Shown: positions 16,385-26,316, numbered from the stretch's first letter. The stretch is DNA of 64,000 nt from UBA6902 sp964393845 (GCA_964393845.1 CAYMUX010000001.1:1-64000); one strand, 5' to 3'. Made by a program: numbers and translations. Notes: generated by a model from the letters alone, not told the origin.

Positions 16385-18437
16385 ATGAAAAAGAAATTAA
16401 TATTATATCTTTCTAAATTGGACCGTCCGGATAATGTTTTAATTGCATCTACGTTAGCCTGGCTTGCAAAAACGAAGAACTGTCTTTTTGATAACTATTA
16501 TGACAGCTATCACCAGGGGGTTCATTTTCCCGGAGGGGATTCAAGAAATCTGGCAACAGGGCAGTTGACAGGGGGCACTGTCTGCGGAGACAGGCATTTT
16601 GAGGAGTTTTATTTCATACTTCATAATTTTGATGTTTCTATTGTCTCTACCGGAGAGACTATATTTTCAAAAAGTATAAAAAATCTGGACATTCCTGTAA
16701 TAGCTGTCTCAGATCAAATAAGCGTTCTTTACCAAAAGACCTTTGATTATCTGGATGCCGCCTTGCCATTAAATATTGTTATGACAGGGTCCAACTTTGG
16801 AAATACTCTGTCAGGACTGGATGCGTATTTGTATCCGGATATTTATTATCGCCAGGCAATCGGGGTGTCTGACTCGATTACGGATGAAGAACTGGCGAGG
16901 CTCCACCGTGAGGGAGGTAAAATATTCTGCTTATATGTAAATGACAGCGTAGTCAGTAAGCTGTTGAAAAACGGATATGACGTTGAGGTTGTCGATCAAA
17001 TAAGACAGGATGATGATTATCTTAGCGTGACAGAACGAATTNNNNNNNNNNGCACGGCGATGGGACAATAAAGTCAAAGGGTGGATACTGGGTGATCCGA
17101 CGCTGGCAGCTCATTGGGTGCCGACAGCATGTGAAGATGATCTTATAGCTATATATAGTGTCCCTCAGGAAAAGATAGTGTCTCAATTAGGCCATTTGAT
17201 TTCCTCCAGAGGAAAAGTTGTTTATGGCCGTCAATACAGCGACAGGGATTTCTTTGAGTTGTCTAAATTGAATCAGTGCCTCCAGGTTATTGATCCGTGT
17301 CGTCCTCCTTTTCAGTCGGTGAAACATGCGGAATATAGTTGGGACACAAATGGACATAACGAGGGGTTTTATGATGATGAATATAGCGATGAAGAGCTGA
17401 GTCAATTTGCCGCTCAGGGGCGTATTTTAATATCCCTGATGTTCTGGAGCGGAATGATACGCGAGGTTGAGAATTTTCATAATCTTGTGGACTTGATCGC
17501 AATGACCGGTTTAAGATGCGGATTAGTCATAACAGCCCAGAGTTACGAATATATGATGCACTCTCCTTTCGAACTACTTACGGTCCCTCTGAAACAAGGC
17601 GGAGTATATCCTTTAGTTGAACCTGTGCTCGGCAGCTGCGGAATAGGTGTGGGTATAGAGTCGTATATGACGAAAGAGAGGTTGCAGGAAGATTTAGAGA
17701 ATGGGTTATCAAGGATTTTGGAAAGAGCAAAAAATGAAAAGTATATGCCGCAGGGCTGGTGGGCAACCATGGATCCTGATCTTGAAAAACTGAACTGGCC
17801 GGAGACACCGAACGTTGTTCGTTTTTTAAAGTATCCTCCTTACGTCCAGGTCAGATTTCATGGAAGAGACAAAAAATTCAATGATGATTCCCCTTCTGAT
17901 CCTGGAATATTAGATTCTTTAAAACAAAGGTATGTTGAAAAAATTGGACGGCTGGTTCAAGAGTACGGTTTGATGAAGTATTTTGAAGCGTATCGGCCTT
18001 ATGAATTTTATAAGGCAGGACCTGTTAAAAAGGACGTTATAGATGCTGTGAGATCTTCCGGACTCAAGTACATGTTTAGCAAGGCGGGATTCAACATGGA
18101 CCCTCAATCACTATATATTGATAAAGATTTTATAGCCTTGAATTATACTTCAGGTCAGTGGGACGGCTGGACCCCTTTTGAGACTGTTAACGATGTAACG
18201 GACTTGAAGAAATCGGAAAAGAGATTCCTCAAAGGAAATAAGCCCGGCTGGATCGTGAGCACCATAGATTCCTGTTTATGGACATTCAGCGGTGAGTTCT
18301 GGAAAAGGGGCAGCAGGTTGTACGATATTGCCCGGTTTTGTGCAGATGGCGGAAATTCAAAAAAAATGATCAATGTAAAACCATATACGGTTGCCAGGTA
18401 TGCAAGAATAATCGCTGATAAGGGAGGCTGTTATTAG
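16385..18437 (+). CDS. Large protein of unknown function, interrupted by a scaffold gap
   Basis: The left part (16385 to the Ns) and the right part (17052-18437) are both open and appear to be one gene of about 680 aa. After the gap the frame continues without stop as ARRWDNKVKGWILGDPTLAA and on to the stop at 18437. A separate start at GTG 17118 is therefore unlikely. The two frames are not in phase across exactly 10 bases, so the gap length is a placeholder; the true length should be a multiple of three. The N-half has alternating strand/helix texture without known motifs. The C-half (VQVRFHG, FEAYRPYEFYKAGPVKKDVI, SSGLKYMFSKAGF) faintly recalls NodB/polysaccharide-deacetylase-like barrels, but no catalytic triad is evident. 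Its end overlaps the radical SAM gene. Confidence 0.6.
17042..17051. other. Scaffold gap (10 N)
   Basis: Ten unknown bases inside the coding region of the gene at 16385-18437. Flanking reading frames are offset by one base if the gap is taken literally as 10, so the number of Ns is conventional and not measured. Confidence 0.98.
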
Positions 18438-19422
18438 TACGAATAATACACAAAAAGCAAATCGGGATTATGATTGCTGGCTGCATTGGATTCCCACGTA
18501 CAGATGTAACTTAAATTGTGTATATTGTTTTAGTAATCCCATAAAAAAAAGCTCCGAAATCTCCAGAATAGATACTTTTGCCATAACAAAAGCCCTCAAT
18601 GAAACCAATAAAGTGTTTAGAATCAGTTTTACCGGCGGGGGGGAACCGTTTTTGATACCAAATATGATCGAGGCCTGTGTTGAAATAACAAGAAATCACT
18701 TTATTGGTATTAACACCAACTTAACTTCAGGGAAGATTAAAGAATTTTCTGAAAAAATTAATCCCGAAAGAGTGTTATATATTCAGGCATCGTTACATAT
18801 TAAAGAATTGGAAAGACTGAATTTGCTGGAAAAATATATACACAATTTCCAGTTATGCAGAGTAAAGGGTTTCGATATAACAGCACATGTAGTAGCGTAT
18901 CCGCCTCTTTTGGATGAAGTTGAAAAATACAAAGAATATTTTCAGGAAAAAGGAATAAGCGTGAGATTGGACCCTTTTATCGGAGAGTACAACGGGAAAA
19001 AATATCCTGACTTCTACAGTGAGAAAGAAATTAAAATTTTGAGTCAAAGTGATAAAAATTCGACAACATATAAGCAGAAAGGGAAACTATGCAATGCCGG
19101 ATACAATGTCGGCGTTGTGAACCCTTATGGATATATAAGCCCTTGTTTTAATATATCCAGGTCTATCGGTAAGATACATGATAAAGTTAGATTCAATAAG
19201 AAACTTATTCGATGCCCTTTTAAATTTTGTAAATGTCCGCTGAATTTCCTCGACCCCTATCTTTATGAAAAAGGGAAAAAAGAAGCAGGCACAGATACTA
19301 TGGCCCCGGTTTTTTTAATAAAGGACTTGTCTAGAGACTATATTAAGGAAGTAGTTATGAAACATCTGCCGGATGCTATACGCAAAAAAATCTTCAACTT
19401 CGCTGTAAGGCATGGCCTTTAA
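18433..19422 (+). CDS. Radical SAM protein with C-terminal cysteine-rich (SPASM-like) region, apparent ATT start
   Basis: The [4Fe-4S] SAM motif RCNLNCVYCF (Cys25, 29, 32) is encoded at 18505-18528, upstream of the first standard start codon in frame (GTG 18613). A GTG start would delete the catalytic motif. The frame is open back to a stop at 18409-18411. The only initiator-like codon with a ribosome site is ATT 18433, 5 bases after GGGAGG (18422-18427). FTGGGEPFL is the SAM-binding GGE motif. C-terminal cysteines (GKLCNAG, SPCFNI, RCPFKFCKC) suggest auxiliary clusters. It overlaps the preceding unknown gene, so the two may cooperate. Substrate unknown. Confidence 0.78.
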   Translation: MSTNNTQKANRDYDCWLHWIPTYRCNLNCVYCFSNPIKKSSEISRIDTFAITKALNETNKVFRISFTGGGEPFLIPNMIEACVEITRNHFIGINTNLTSGKIKEFSEKINPERVLYIQASLHIKELERLNLLEKYIHNFQLCRVKGFDITAHVVAYPPLLDEVEKYKEYFQEKGISVRLDPFIGEYNGKKYPDFYSEKEIKILSQSDKNSTTYKQKGKLCNAGYNVGVVNPYGYISPCFNISRSIGKIHDKVRFNKKLIRCPFKFCKCPLNFLDPYLYEKGKKEAGTDTMAPVFLIKDLSRDYIKEVVMKHLPDAIRKKIFNFAVRHGL

Positions 19423-20857
19423 ACTTCAGTCTTATATGTTACGTTTAACGAACATGATATTTTTATTGAATAAATTTATTTTTTCACTGTTGCTTGTGTT
19501 TACGTTCTATATGATGTGCTTTGTCAGCAGTGTTAACGCTGCGACTCAAGTAATTGTTGATGAAAGTGTGACCCACCAGAGAATCGACGGGTTTGGCGGC
19601 GAAGCAGGAGCTTTACGTGATATTCAAAATATGTCAGCTATCCCTCAGAAAGAGGTACTGGACTTGCTGTATGATGTGAACAACGGCATAGGCTTAAGCA
19701 TTGTTCGTGTATATATTTCACACGAGTTCGAGCTATCACCTGATGACTATGATATAACAGTTCAAGATAAGGATGCGTGGTTATTAAACGAGGCAAAGAA
19801 GCGCGGGGTCACATATTATTTTGGCAGGGTCGGAAGCCCGCCTGCCTGGATGAAAACTAATAATGATATCAATAATGGCGGCAGTCTCAAAGTCAGTTTT
19901 TACAATGATTTTGCTGAATTTCTCGCCCGCTGGGTAACAGATTTCAAGTCCCGATACAACATTGATATTTCTGCTGTATCACTGCAGAATGAGCCGGACC
20001 TTACAACTAAATATCGATCTTGCCGGTGGACCGGGCTCCAGTTTCACGATTTTCTGAAAAATAGTCTTAAGCCTGTCTGGGACCAGCAGGGCATACAAGC
20101 AAAAGTAATTGCAGCAGAACAGATGAAGTGGAGGGGCGATCTTATTAAGGCAACACTTAAAGATCCTGCTACAGAGCCTATTCTTGATATCATTGCTGCT
20201 CATGGTTACTGGACGGCAACTCCTTTTCAATTGTCCAGTGCAAAGTCATCAAAAAAGCCGGTATGGCAAACCGAAGAGAATGGCAATTTTGGAACAGGCG
20301 CTCCCGCTGATCCAGGCATTGATGACGGGCTCTTCTGGGCAGAAAGGCTTCATAAATGGATGACTATTGCCGGGATCAGTGCATGGAATTGGCATTGGCT
20401 GACCACCGGCAAGTCCTGGGGTAAAGATTGGGGCGCAAAGATAATCGAAATTGACGGGGATACATATAGCTATGCCAGACGTTTGTGGACTATAGGTAAC
20501 TTCAGCCGTTTTATTCGGCCTGGATACCTTCGAATTGACAGCACTCCAGAGCCTGCAATAGGAGTATTTACATCGGCCTATAAAGATCCTGCATCAGGCA
20601 ACTTTGCAATAGTAGCAATCAATAAAAACAGTATTGAGCAAACATTAAATATCAGCCTCAACAATCTCACGACAAGCTCTGTGACGCCTTATGTTACGAC
20701 TGATGCCTTGAACCTGGAGGCTTTCTCAAGCATTGCAGTTAATGGGAATGTATTTACGGCTGTCCTTCCGGCAAAGAGTGTTACAACATTTACCGGATTG
20801 ACATTAACAGGCACTGATGCCGTGCCGCCTGCTCCTCCTGCAGTGTCTAGTCAATAA
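19412..20857 (+). CDS. Secreted glycoside hydrolase family 30 enzyme
   Basis: A 481-aa protein with an N-terminal hydrophobic export segment (ends near VNAATQ, about residue 44). The start is uncertain: ATG 19412, 19436 and 19454 are all in frame, and the later ones give a tighter signal peptide. The (beta/alpha)8 barrel begins RIDGFGGEAGAL. The acid/base Glu is in SLQNEPD (Glu194) and the nucleophile in WQTEENG (Glu288), both classic GH30 positions. A beta-sandwich with SFSS-like repeats closes the protein. It probably trims or edits the exported polysaccharide in the periplasm or outside; a xylan/glucuronoxylan-like or beta-glucan substrate is possible. The stop overlaps the GT4 start. Confidence 0.87.
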   Translation: MAFKLQSYMLRLTNMIFLLNKFIFSLLLVFTFYMMCFVSSVNAATQVIVDESVTHQRIDGFGGEAGALRDIQNMSAIPQKEVLDLLYDVNNGIGLSIVRVYISHEFELSPDDYDITVQDKDAWLLNEAKKRGVTYYFGRVGSPPAWMKTNNDINNGGSLKVSFYNDFAEFLARWVTDFKSRYNIDISAVSLQNEPDLTTKYRSCRWTGLQFHDFLKNSLKPVWDQQGIQAKVIAAEQMKWRGDLIKATLKDPATEPILDIIAAHGYWTATPFQLSSAKSSKKPVWQTEENGNFGTGAPADPGIDDGLFWAERLHKWMTIAGISAWNWHWLTTGKSWGKDWGAKIIEIDGDTYSYARRLWTIGNFSRFIRPGYLRIDSTPEPAIGVFTSAYKDPASGNFAIVAINKNSIEQTLNISLNNLTTSSVTPYVTTDALNLEAFSSIAVNGNVFTAVLPAKSVTTFTGLTLTGTDAVPPAPPAVSSQ

Positions 20858-22038
20858 TGAATATCTGTTTTTTTTCTCAGGAATATCCTCCTGAAACTCA
20901 TGTTGGCGGAATAGGGACCTATACATATAATATGGCCGGTGCCCTAGCCGGGCTTGGCCATACTGTCCATGTGATAGCATCGACGCAGAATTCTGATAAT
21001 TCATATGAGGATAACGGCGTCCGGGTCCACAGGGTCAGGATTTACAAAATGAAACTGAAAGAATTGGCGCTCTTTAGATATTCCTATGCAGTTGCGAAAA
21101 AAGTCTCTCAGATAAATTGCAGGTTTGATATTGTACAGTCGAGTGAATATGGGAGTGAAGCATTCTATCTTTCCCTGATGAAGAAGTGCCCGCTTGTCAC
21201 GAGACTGGCCACTCCTTTTTTTCTGATAGAAGAGATGAACGGTAAAGTATTTTTGGGGCCCCGCCCACTCTTTAACTGGATGGAAAAAACACAGACCTTG
21301 CGGAGTGACGGTATCTTCACATCTACAAGGGCCATGGCAAATGCAGTTGTTGATAAATGGGGGATAGACCCTTCAGGAGTAGAGATAATACCAAACAGCG
21401 TAGACTTGTCGCGGGTGATAAAACTCGGGGAGAACAAACCGGCTCCGGACAATCTGGCTAATATGGATTATGTCTTATATTTCGGACGGCTTGAAGAGAG
21501 GAAAGGGGTCCATATCCTGACAGAGGCCCTTCTTTCTGTTTTTAATCAGTTTCCGAAACTCTATGCAGTGTTTGTCGGTTCCGACATCGGGTTTCGGGGT
21601 TTACCCATGAAAGAGTACATGACACGAAAATTGGGCGGCTATATAAGCCGGGTCATTTTTTTCGAGAATTTACGACATGAAGACCTCTTCCCTATTGTTA
21701 ATTCAGCCAGGATGGTGGTCCTGCCTTCTTTATGGGAGGCCTTTGGTTTTGTCTGTGTAGAGGCGATGGCCCTTGGGCGTCCTGTAGTTGCTTCTTCGGG
21801 TTCCGGGTTTGCCGAAATTATTGAAGATGGTATTTCCGGACATCTTGTTGAACCGGGGAAGAGCGGACTTCTTGCTGAAAAAATGATAAATGCCCTGAAG
21901 GACAAGGAAGGTCTCACCAGGATTTCTGAAGGGGCGAGAAAACGGGCACAGGACTTTGAAGTCTCAAAGGTGGCCTTAAGACTTTTGTCTTACTATGAAA
22001 AGACAAAGGACGAATGGCTGAAACAAAGAGGAAACTGA
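20857..22038 (+). CDS. Family 4 glycosyltransferase
   Basis: A 393-aa GT-B enzyme. The N-domain opens MNICFFSQEYPPETHVGGIG with the nucleotide-loop GG. The C-domain carries YFGRLEERKGVHIL, and the E-x7-E retaining-GT motif lies in EAFGFVCVEAMALGRPVVAS. It transfers a sugar from a nucleotide sugar to the growing lipid-linked glycan. The stop and start overlap with the GH30 gene (TAATG), indicating coupled translation. Confidence 0.92.
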   Translation: MNICFFSQEYPPETHVGGIGTYTYNMAGALAGLGHTVHVIASTQNSDNSYEDNGVRVHRVRIYKMKLKELALFRYSYAVAKKVSQINCRFDIVQSSEYGSEAFYLSLMKKCPLVTRLATPFFLIEEMNGKVFLGPRPLFNWMEKTQTLRSDGIFTSTRAMANAVVDKWGIDPSGVEIIPNSVDLSRVIKLGENKPAPDNLANMDYVLYFGRLEERKGVHILTEALLSVFNQFPKLYAVFVGSDIGFRGLPMKEYMTRKLGGYISRVIFFENLRHEDLFPIVNSARMVVLPSLWEAFGFVCVEAMALGRPVVASSGSGFAEIIEDGISGHLVEPGKSGLLAEKMINALKDKEGLTRISEGARKRAQDFEVSKVALRLLSYYEKTKDEWLKQRGN

Positions 22039-22047
22039 ATACTCTGA

Positions 22048-22764
22048 ATGGGGAATAACGGCAGATCAAAAGACCCCGGGCTTAGCCGGGAAATATTTGT
22101 AACCGGAGAATATATTAAACACTTTAAACCGGAGGACAAACGGAACCCTTTTTCTAAAATTTATAAGCAGAAAAAAGAGGACACGATAAATCTCATTAAC
22201 GGGTCTGAAGGTTCCAGGACTATTCTCGATATCGGCGGTGGAATGGGACGGCTCTCGCTGGATCTGGCCAGGTCGGACAGGAACGATGTTGTTCTCGTTG
22301 ATATTTCAACGGACATGTTAAAGCTTGCAATAGAGCGTGCAGACAATTTGAATAAAATAAAATTAGTAAACTCTGACGCCCACTATCTCCCCTTTAAGGA
22401 CAAGACGTTTGACTATGTGGTGGGGCTGGATCTGCTCTGTCATCTAAAGAGGCCTGAGTTGGCGCTGGCTGATTTTCATCGCGTCCTTAAAGACCAGGGA
22501 AGATTAATTATGGATTCTACAAACAGCAATCCCTTATGGACAATATTTTATCCCAGATATCTGGGGAAGAATCCCCTAACCTGGCTGAAGACAATAAAAT
22601 TTCAGGGGGTATTGCCGGGGTGGGAGAAAATAGTCAGACATTATCCCAGAGATAAATTTTTTTCTCTTTTAGAAAAGATGGATTTTGAGATAATGAAGAA
22701 CTTGAATTACGGACCCAAAATATGCCCCAAGTGGCATCTGGCAGTGTCGAGGAAGGCAGGGTAA
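22048..22764 (+). CDS. Class I SAM-dependent methyltransferase
   Basis: A 238-aa protein with the Rossmann motif TILDIGGGMGRLSLDLA, acidic motif VLVDISTDML and the post-motif region DYVVGLDLLCHLKRPE (Methyltransf_11 style). It could O-methylate a sugar residue or act on a carrier lipid. It sits 9 bases after the GT4 gene, and its stop overlaps the radical SAM start (TAATG). Confidence 0.87.
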   Translation: MGNNGRSKDPGLSREIFVTGEYIKHFKPEDKRNPFSKIYKQKKEDTINLINGSEGSRTILDIGGGMGRLSLDLARSDRNDVVLVDISTDMLKLAIERADNLNKIKLVNSDAHYLPFKDKTFDYVVGLDLLCHLKRPELALADFHRVLKDQGRLIMDSTNSNPLWTIFYPRYLGKNPLTWLKTIKFQGVLPGWEKIVRHYPRDKFFSLLEKMDFEIMKNLNYGPKICPKWHLAVSRKAG

Positions 22765-24224
22765 TGAAGATCCTTTTATTAGATCCGCCGGGCAAGAATA
22801 AGGGGCTGAATACGGGCCTGGGTTATTTATCCGCTGTATTGAAGGACGACCATGAAGTCAGGGTGCTTGACCTGAATAACATTGATATCGGAATCTGCGG
22901 CGACCCAAATCCTGAACTGCCGGTCAAGAGTTTGGAAGAAAGGGTCATCCGTGCTGTGGAAGAATTTAGCCCTGACCTTTTTGGTATATCAGTAAAGACG
23001 TTTACAGCTGATATTGCAAGGCATATGTTTGATCTTGTAAAGGCTAAGCGGCAGAAAGTCATGACAATTGCAGGAGGCCCGCATATTACCCTGGACGGAC
23101 TGAATTTTATTAAGGAAAGCAAAATTGATTTTGCTGTCCAGGGAGAAGGGGAATTTACAATAGTTGAGTTATGCAGAGCCATAAAAGAAAAAAGTGATTT
23201 AGGAAATATAAAGGGACTTATCTACTGGAAAAATGGAGAGGTAGCACAAAATCCCGAAAGCAGCAAAATAGATGATCTGGACGGCCTTCCTTTTCCATGT
23301 TACGACAACTTCAGTTCTGTTATTGATAATGGCGGACGTTTACCGGAATATCCTATCCTGACAAGCAGAGGCTGTCCTTATAAGTGTACATACTGTTCCA
23401 TGCCCAGGATTATGGGTAACAGGTGGCGTTATCGGTCGCCGGAAAACGTTGTTAAAGAACTTCAGCAGACAAAAGAGAAATACAAAAATACATGCTTCGC
23501 AGTTGTTGATGATAATTTCACCCTGAATTTAAAAAGGGTTGATAAGGTCTGTGACCTTCTTATTTCAGAACGGCTTAATCTTGCATGGAACTGTCAGAAT
23601 GGAATCCGCGCAGACAGGATTCATGAAGATTTGGCTGACAAAATGAAGCAGTCAGGATGCAGATATGTATGGATAGGCATTGAGAATGCTGACGAAGAAG
23701 TTTTTAATGCAATTAATAAAGGTGAAAAATTAGAAGACATAAAAACAGGAATCAAGCATCTTCAAAAGGCCGGAATCCGGGTCGGCGGCTTCTTTATTAC
23801 AGGTTTGCCGTACAGTTCCAGAGAGGCGGATCTAAAGTCGGCCGATTTTGTCAGGGAAAATGGAATTGATGCATGGTGGTTTAATTTCATCCCCTATCCG
23901 CATACAGAAGCCTGGGACTGGGTACAGACAAATGGGAAAATACTTCGTTCTATCCAGGGAGCGCTCCAATACGGTTCAAACGATATTGATCCGGTTTTTG
24001 AGACAGATAATTATCCGAGAGATTCGAGGATAAAGACTTATAATGAAATACACATCAGGTTGGGATATTTTGACAGGCTGGCCGATCCATCTTTAAGACA
24101 GTGCGACATGTGGTCAAGAGTATTTAAAAAAGTGCGTCCTTACGGTTTAAATGCAACGGTTTCTCTTCTCATGTTTATATTGAAGTACAACATCAGATTG
24201 GCATTAAAAAAAATTCGCAAGTAA
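22764..24224 (+). CDS. B12-binding-domain radical SAM protein
   Basis: About 486 aa from ATG 22764. This start is preferred to an upstream one at 22722 because it overlaps the previous stop and opens directly with the domain MKILLLDPPG. A cobalamin-binding-like Rossmann domain covers about 1-150. The radical SAM motif RGCPYKCTYC has Cys204, 208 and 211. Characteristic downstream segments are GNRWRYRSPENVV, WNCQNGIRADR and YVWIGIENADEE. The canonical DxHxxG cobalamin motif is not obvious, as in many members of this family. Likely roles are radical methylation or rearrangement of a sugar or lipid. Confidence 0.85.
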   Translation: MKILLLDPPGKNKGLNTGLGYLSAVLKDDHEVRVLDLNNIDIGICGDPNPELPVKSLEERVIRAVEEFSPDLFGISVKTFTADIARHMFDLVKAKRQKVMTIAGGPHITLDGLNFIKESKIDFAVQGEGEFTIVELCRAIKEKSDLGNIKGLIYWKNGEVAQNPESSKIDDLDGLPFPCYDNFSSVIDNGGRLPEYPILTSRGCPYKCTYCSMPRIMGNRWRYRSPENVVKELQQTKEKYKNTCFAVVDDNFTLNLKRVDKVCDLLISERLNLAWNCQNGIRADRIHEDLADKMKQSGCRYVWIGIENADEEVFNAINKGEKLEDIKTGIKHLQKAGIRVGGFFITGLPYSSREADLKSADFVRENGIDAWWFNFIPYPHTEAWDWVQTNGKILRSIQGALQYGSNDIDPVFETDNYPRDSRIKTYNEIHIRLGYFDRLADPSLRQCDMWSRVFKKVRPYGLNATVSLLMFILKYNIRLALKKIRK

Positions 24225-24261
24225 CCTGCGTAATTTAAGATTAGTCGGAATTCATGGTCGA

Positions 24262-24864
24262 GTGTCAGGCTTTAATAGATTAAACAGAATGAATGTTTCT
24301 CAGATTGATCTCTTATCCAGTCCGGCAGTTAAGCATAAGTGGTTTTCTCAATTTATGATACGAAAAGACAGATGGGAAGTCTTCTCCGGGACATGGGAAT
24401 TAAAGTCATCCGATAGACTCATATATCTCAAAGAACCGGAAGTTGAAACCGGTGAAAACATAGCCGTGATAGGTTCACCCGAATGGAATAATTTAACTTT
24501 GCAGGTAAGGTTCAGCATACTGACAGATAGTATTAAGCCCCCGGAGGGCGGAGTAATCATTTATGTTCTATTTAGAAATATAAGGAATTATTATTCTTAT
24601 CATTTCTGTCTCTTCAAGAAGAAAGTAGAGTTGATAAAAAGATTCAGAGGTGTATGGAGCACCTTAGCAGAACAGGACTATGATTTTGAATCCGGGAAGG
24701 ATTATCGGGTCAGCATTGACGCTGATTCCGGAATTCACAGATTTCAAATAAACGGAACAAACCGGATGGAAATTCATGACGGTGATATTTTAAAGGGTTT
24801 TGTAGGGATAGGGATAAAATATTGTGACGCCGAGTTCAGAGAGGTTTCAGTTGAGCCACGGTAG
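24262..24864 (+). CDS. ConA-like lectin/glucanase-fold protein (laminin-G/DUF1080-like)
   Basis: About 200 aa from GTG 24262; ATG 24289 is an alternative start. The texture is all-beta: WEVFSGTWELKSSDRLIYL, NNLTLQVRFSIL, YYSYHFCLFKKKVEL, KDYRVSIDADSGIHRFQING and KGFVGIGIKYCDAEFREV. This matches the jelly-roll of DUF1080/LamG domains that bind or cleave glycans. No signal peptide is visible, which is odd for a glycan-binding protein. Its end overlaps the flippase gene by 14 bases. Confidence 0.6.
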   Translation: MSGFNRLNRMNVSQIDLLSSPAVKHKWFSQFMIRKDRWEVFSGTWELKSSDRLIYLKEPEVETGENIAVIGSPEWNNLTLQVRFSILTDSIKPPEGGVIIYVLFRNIRNYYSYHFCLFKKKVELIKRFRGVWSTLAEQDYDFESGKDYRVSIDADSGIHRFQINGTNRMEIHDGDILKGFVGIGIKYCDAEFREVSVEPR

Positions 24865-26290
24865 AAGAATATTAAGAAATACGACTTTTTTGACCGTAGG
24901 CGACAAATTCGGTTACCTCCTGCAGTTCGTGTTCTTCCTCTATTTTGCGCGTAAGTTCGGCGTAGTCCCAACAGGCGAATATTCTTTTGCTTTCTCCTTT
25001 ACATATGTTTTCTCCGTGTTTGCTGATCTGGGCATTTCAATTTATCTTGTTCGTGAAATCGCCCGCGACCATTCAGACAGCAGAGAATTGTTTTATGATT
25101 GTCTCGTATTAAGGGCAATTTCAATTGTTATAATCTTTTTACTTGCCGCGGCTGTTCTTATATTGTTCTTTCAGGACAGCTCTATTCAGAAGTTAAGGGT
25201 CATAGGATATTTGGGTGTTTACTGGGTTTTTTTCAGTATAGCTGATGTATTTCTTGCAGAGTTAAACGGCTATCAAAGAATGGGCCGCGTTGCCCTTCTG
25301 GGAATATGGTTGAAATTATTAAACACGGCAGCAGGTCTGCTTTTGATATACCTCGGATTTAATTATGATGCGGTAATGATTGTATTTCCGATAAGCAGTC
25401 TGATATATCTCTTTACATGTATTCTGGTATCGTCTTATACATTAGGGCCTGTGCGGATAAAGTTCAGGAATCCGGCGTATTACAAAAATCTTTTGGGCGA
25501 ATTAATGCCGTTTTTTTCGGCTCTGATACTGGTCGAAGTATTGTTTTGGCAGGACGTATTGTTTTTGGGAATTATTAAAGATGACCAGGCGGTAGGTATA
25601 TACTCATCTGGAACAAAGATAGCCGGCTTTATTCTTGGTGTGTCTTCATTTATATATATAGCAATCCTGCCCGTCTTATCCAAATTGTTCATAGAGTCCA
25701 AAGAAAAGCTGATAGAGACCTCGGAAACAATACTTCGATACCTTGTCCTGTTAAGTTTGCCGGTAGCCGTTGGATTGGCTGCAATCGCGGATAAAGTTGT
25801 CAGCCTCTTTTATTCCGATCTGTTTAAGGACGCGGGCATAGTTCTGAAGATTACATGTTGGACAATAGTCGCAGGATTTATCCAGGCCATTTTCTCCGCT
25901 CTTTTAACTGCAATAGACCGGCAAAAGGAAAAAGTGGTTTTTATTGTGATTAACTTTGTAATCAGCACGATACTAAATATTATCTTCATATATTATTTTA
26001 ATTTTATAGGAGCAGCTATTGTCAAAGTGCTTACTGCGGTAATTGGCTTGATTTCCTTTGTCTACCTTGTATCCAGGTATTTTATACTGCTTCCGATTAT
26101 GAGACCATTTGTTAAGCCGTCAATTGCATGCATTGTCATGGCGGTTTTTATCCATTTATTTTACAGTTGGGAATTAATATATTTGATACCTGTCTCAGGG
26201 TGCATCTACATTGTCTCATTGCTGTTATTTGGCGGTATTACAAAAGATGAAATCAGGATAATGAAGAGCTTTCTGCCCGGGACAACATAA
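24851..26290 (+). CDS. Polysaccharide flippase of the MOP superfamily (Wzx-like)
   Basis: About 479 aa. I start it at TTG 24851, since GAGG at 24841-24844 lies 6 bases upstream. An earlier GTG at 24824 has no such site. It opens RRILRNTTFLTVGDKFGYLL and has about 12-14 hydrophobic helices with the Polysacc_synt pattern (ARKFGVVPTGEYSFAFSF, LGISIYLVREIARDHS, NGYQRMGRVALLG, VKVLTAVIGLISF). It would flip the undecaprenyl-linked repeat unit to the periplasmic side. Confidence 0.9.
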   Translation: MSHGRRILRNTTFLTVGDKFGYLLQFVFFLYFARKFGVVPTGEYSFAFSFTYVFSVFADLGISIYLVREIARDHSDSRELFYDCLVLRAISIVIIFLLAAAVLILFFQDSSIQKLRVIGYLGVYWVFFSIADVFLAELNGYQRMGRVALLGIWLKLLNTAAGLLLIYLGFNYDAVMIVFPISSLIYLFTCILVSSYTLGPVRIKFRNPAYYKNLLGELMPFFSALILVEVLFWQDVLFLGIIKDDQAVGIYSSGTKIAGFILGVSSFIYIAILPVLSKLFIESKEKLIETSETILRYLVLLSLPVAVGLAAIADKVVSLFYSDLFKDAGIVLKITCWTIVAGFIQAIFSALLTAIDRQKEKVVFIVINFVISTILNIIFIYYFNFIGAAIVKVLTAVIGLISFVYLVSRYFILLPIMRPFVKPSIACIVMAVFIHLFYSWELIYLIPVSGCIYIVSLLLFGGITKDEIRIMKSFLPGTT

Positions 26291-26316
26291 TAATATAGTT
26301 GCAGGGAAATAAATAT

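Noticed and set aside
17118..18437. Separate gene starting at GTG 17118
   Set aside because: The frame is open all the way to the gap, and the upstream residues continue naturally, so it is the 3' part of the gapped gene.
18613..19422. Radical SAM start at GTG 18613
   Set aside because: Would remove the cluster-binding CxxxCxxC motif encoded just upstream in the same frame.
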